A stretch of DNA of 64,000 nt from Tritrichomonas musculus. Its lineage: Eukaryota > Parabasalia > Tritrichomonadida > Tritrichomonadidae. The position numbers and the translations under genes are program-made. Where the stretch lies: NCBI GenBank assembly GCA_039105265.1, contig JAPFFF010000009.1, positions 620,001-684,000 of the forward strand, given 5' to 3'. Below, in pieces: positions 62,772 to 64,000 of this stretch. Every line of letters starts with the position of its first letter. Positions within the stretch are counted from its first letter, which is position 1. The notes under the pieces are model-generated. The model had not been told where the DNA came from. It worked only from the letters and a program-made list of their open reading frames with translations, and searched no databases.

Positions 62772-64000
62772 ATGTCTTTGACACTATATTCAGCAAAGAG
62801 CAAGGTGGCAACAAAACTTAAAGCAAATGGTTTCGAAATAGGTGTAGGAGAAGATGAACAAATAAATATCATTCAAGAAGATAAACCTAATGTATATCCA
62901 AAGTTCAATTGTCTGTATAATAAGAGTGAAGTAGACGCCAGAGTAGTTAACGGTTACATAGAAAATGGAGGCAGTCTTGAAGGATTCGGTGACATTCCAA
63001 TAACTGAAAAATCTACACAAATACTTGAATATCGAGCCCCAATAAAGAAAAGTATATTAGAGGAATCCAACAGAGAGCTGATCAAAGAAGAATTTTGTGT
63101 TAATACATTTAATGACATTATCGAAGGGGAATCAAAAACTTATGAGGCCATTCATGAAATGTATAATGAATTGATGTGTGCAGCAGATGGTTATGAGCAA
63201 GTAGTATTAGATGAAGATAAAGGGCAATGTGATGTTATAAAGTATGTCCAAACTCCAACAGATGAATTCCAACACCTTCCGTTTCATAATCTAGCTAGTA
63301 TATTGAAGAATATCATTAAGAATGAAAAGAATAATCAAAATACCACAAGAATATTATATGATACATTTAACAAAACAAACTGGATAAAGTTTATAAATGG
63401 GACAAAACAATATCATTATAATCTTCAGGACAATACGCTCAAGACAATAGGATACAGATATAAAAATAGTAATGTTGAAGTTAAGGCGGATCAATTGATA
63501 GAGGTAAGCAACCCGGGTGAGTTTATTGATATATACATGCAAAACCAAAAAGATAATTATGCAAATATTAAACTATTTATGGGTGCTTTCCTAGCACAAT
63601 ACTTGGTTGAAGTAATGATAAAGAAAGGAGTCAACTATATTAAAACAAGAAAAGATGCTGATAGTTTACGAATAACTATTGTTGAAGATGACGGTACATC
63701 TGAAACTATCACTCTTGGAGAATACTTAAATAATGTGTACTCAAGCTTAAACAATTTAACGCAAGCTCATAATGATTTACATGATTATGTCCTCAAAATT
63801 AAATCCTGTAAATGCAATCAAGGTGGCGGAGGAGAAGATATAAATCGCATACTACAAATGAGAGATCACTTAGAAAATCATATCCGAGATTTACAAAACA
63901 ATCAAAATCGTCTCTTCGTAGACAGAGCAGTTGAGTCTACTCAAGATGTATTTACTCAAACAATTTTATATCGAGATGCAATACCAGAAATAGCAAAACA
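62772..64000 (+). CDS. Giant fibre-like structural protein of element B, 3' end outside window
   Basis: The frame is open from the ATG at 62772 to the window end, 409 codons. The N terminus matches the element A protein: MSLTLYSAKSK, a conserved EIGVGEDEQINII block, and FNCLYNKSEVDARV with the fibre-type YxKxEVD motif. Further on there is a Gly-rich turn (CNQGGGGED) followed by a coiled-coil-like stretch (RDHLENHIRDLQNNQNRL). The rest is outside the window. A virion fibre or attachment role is inferred from these motifs and the position. Confidence 0.65.
   Translation, partial: MSLTLYSAKSKVATKLKANGFEIGVGEDEQINIIQEDKPNVYPKFNCLYNKSEVDARVVNGYIENGGSLEGFGDIPITEKSTQILEYRAPIKKSILEESNRELIKEEFCVNTFNDIIEGESKTYEAIHEMYNELMCAADGYEQVVLDEDKGQCDVIKYVQTPTDEFQHLPFHNLASILKNIIKNEKNNQNTTRILYDTFNKTNWIKFINGTKQYHYNLQDNTLKTIGYRYKNSNVEVKADQLIEVSNPGEFIDIYMQNQKDNYANIKLFMGAFLAQYLVEVMIKKGVNYIKTRKDADSLRITIVEDDGTSETITLGEYLNNVYSSLNNLTQAHNDLHDYVLKIKSCKCNQGGGGEDINRILQMRDHLENHIRDLQNNQNRLFVDRAVESTQDVFTQTILYRDAIPEIAK

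Larger units (their letters stand above)
43930..64000. mobile_element. Polinton/Maverick element B, left end and most of its genes
   Basis: A second Polinton running past the window end. It holds integrase, packaging ATPase, a capsid candidate, PolB, a minor structural protein and the start of a fibre-like giant, with three HNH endonucleases and one GIY-YIG-like gene interspersed. The left end is placed at the GC-rich stretch near 43930-44095, which begins with a 9-base-pair hairpin (TAGGCTGGG/CCCAGCCTA, 43936-43966). It is interrupted by a 1.96-kb MULE-like insertion. Most reading frames are long and open, with about two breaks visible, so it is a young copy. Confidence 0.9.

Noticed and set aside
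1-64000. Bacterial or phage origin of the window
   Set aside because: No ribosome-binding sites or operon-style promoters; Polinton integrase plus PolB, a trichomonad-type surface gene and TCA-type initiators point to a protist nuclear genome.

Overview
The window looks like nuclear DNA of a parabasalid protist of the Trichomonas/Tritrichomonas type. Three observations point there. The spacers are very AT-rich and the genes show no introns. Several start codons have a TCACTAT or TCA-type initiator a few bases upstream, as in trichomonads. The one large host gene encodes a Pmp-like surface protein (GGAI and FxxN repeats, Pro/Thr linkers, one C-terminal membrane helix), a family expanded in trichomonads, and it is surrounded by Maverick/Polinton elements. 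The species cannot be named from sequence alone.

Layout. (1) Bases 1 to about 9.9 kb are the end of one Polinton (element A): protein-primed DNA polymerase B (5' end outside the window), a broken minor structural gene and a 1930-residue fibre-like protein. (2) About 9.95 to 17.9 kb hold a different capsid-bearing element (element K): fibre-like fragment, KilA-N protein, tRNA-like pol III unit, broken capsid-like gene, small amphipathic protein, packaging ATPase and several unrecognised genes. It has no polymerase or integrase in view and resembles a Polinton-like virus. (3) 17.9 to 27.4 kb is gene-poor host DNA with nested non-autonomous DNA transposons: a 4.1 kb element with perfect 44-bp terminal inverted repeats (TIRs), a hAT-type MITE inside it with a perfect 8-bp target-site duplication, and several TA-flanked elements. 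(4) 27.39 to 39.61 kb is the giant Pmp-like gene with eleven nearly identical 876-bp units. (5) 39.7 to 43.9 kb is again gene-poor, with a 1.1 kb foldback element, a hAT-like end and a GC-rich hairpin. (6) About 43.93 kb to the window end is a second Polinton (element B): integrase, packaging ATPase, major capsid candidate, polymerase B (broken), three HNH endonucleases, a GIY-YIG-like protein and the start of a fibre-like giant. A 1.96 kb MULE-like insertion splits its left and right halves.

How the genes fit together. In A and B, PolB would copy the element, integrase (B) would insert it, the FtsK/HerA-type ATPase would package it into a capsid built from the capsid and minor structural proteins, and the fibre-like protein may decorate the particle. 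The HNH and GIY-YIG-like genes look like hitch-hiking endonucleases. K carries its own packaging and structural set and may depend on another element for replication. The main unusual points are the K element with its inverted-repeat-bounded KilA-N/tRNA-like cassette, a matching inverted-repeat-bounded one-gene cassette in B, PolB placed in opposite orientation in A and B, and the Pmp-like repeat array with a 5-bp slip.
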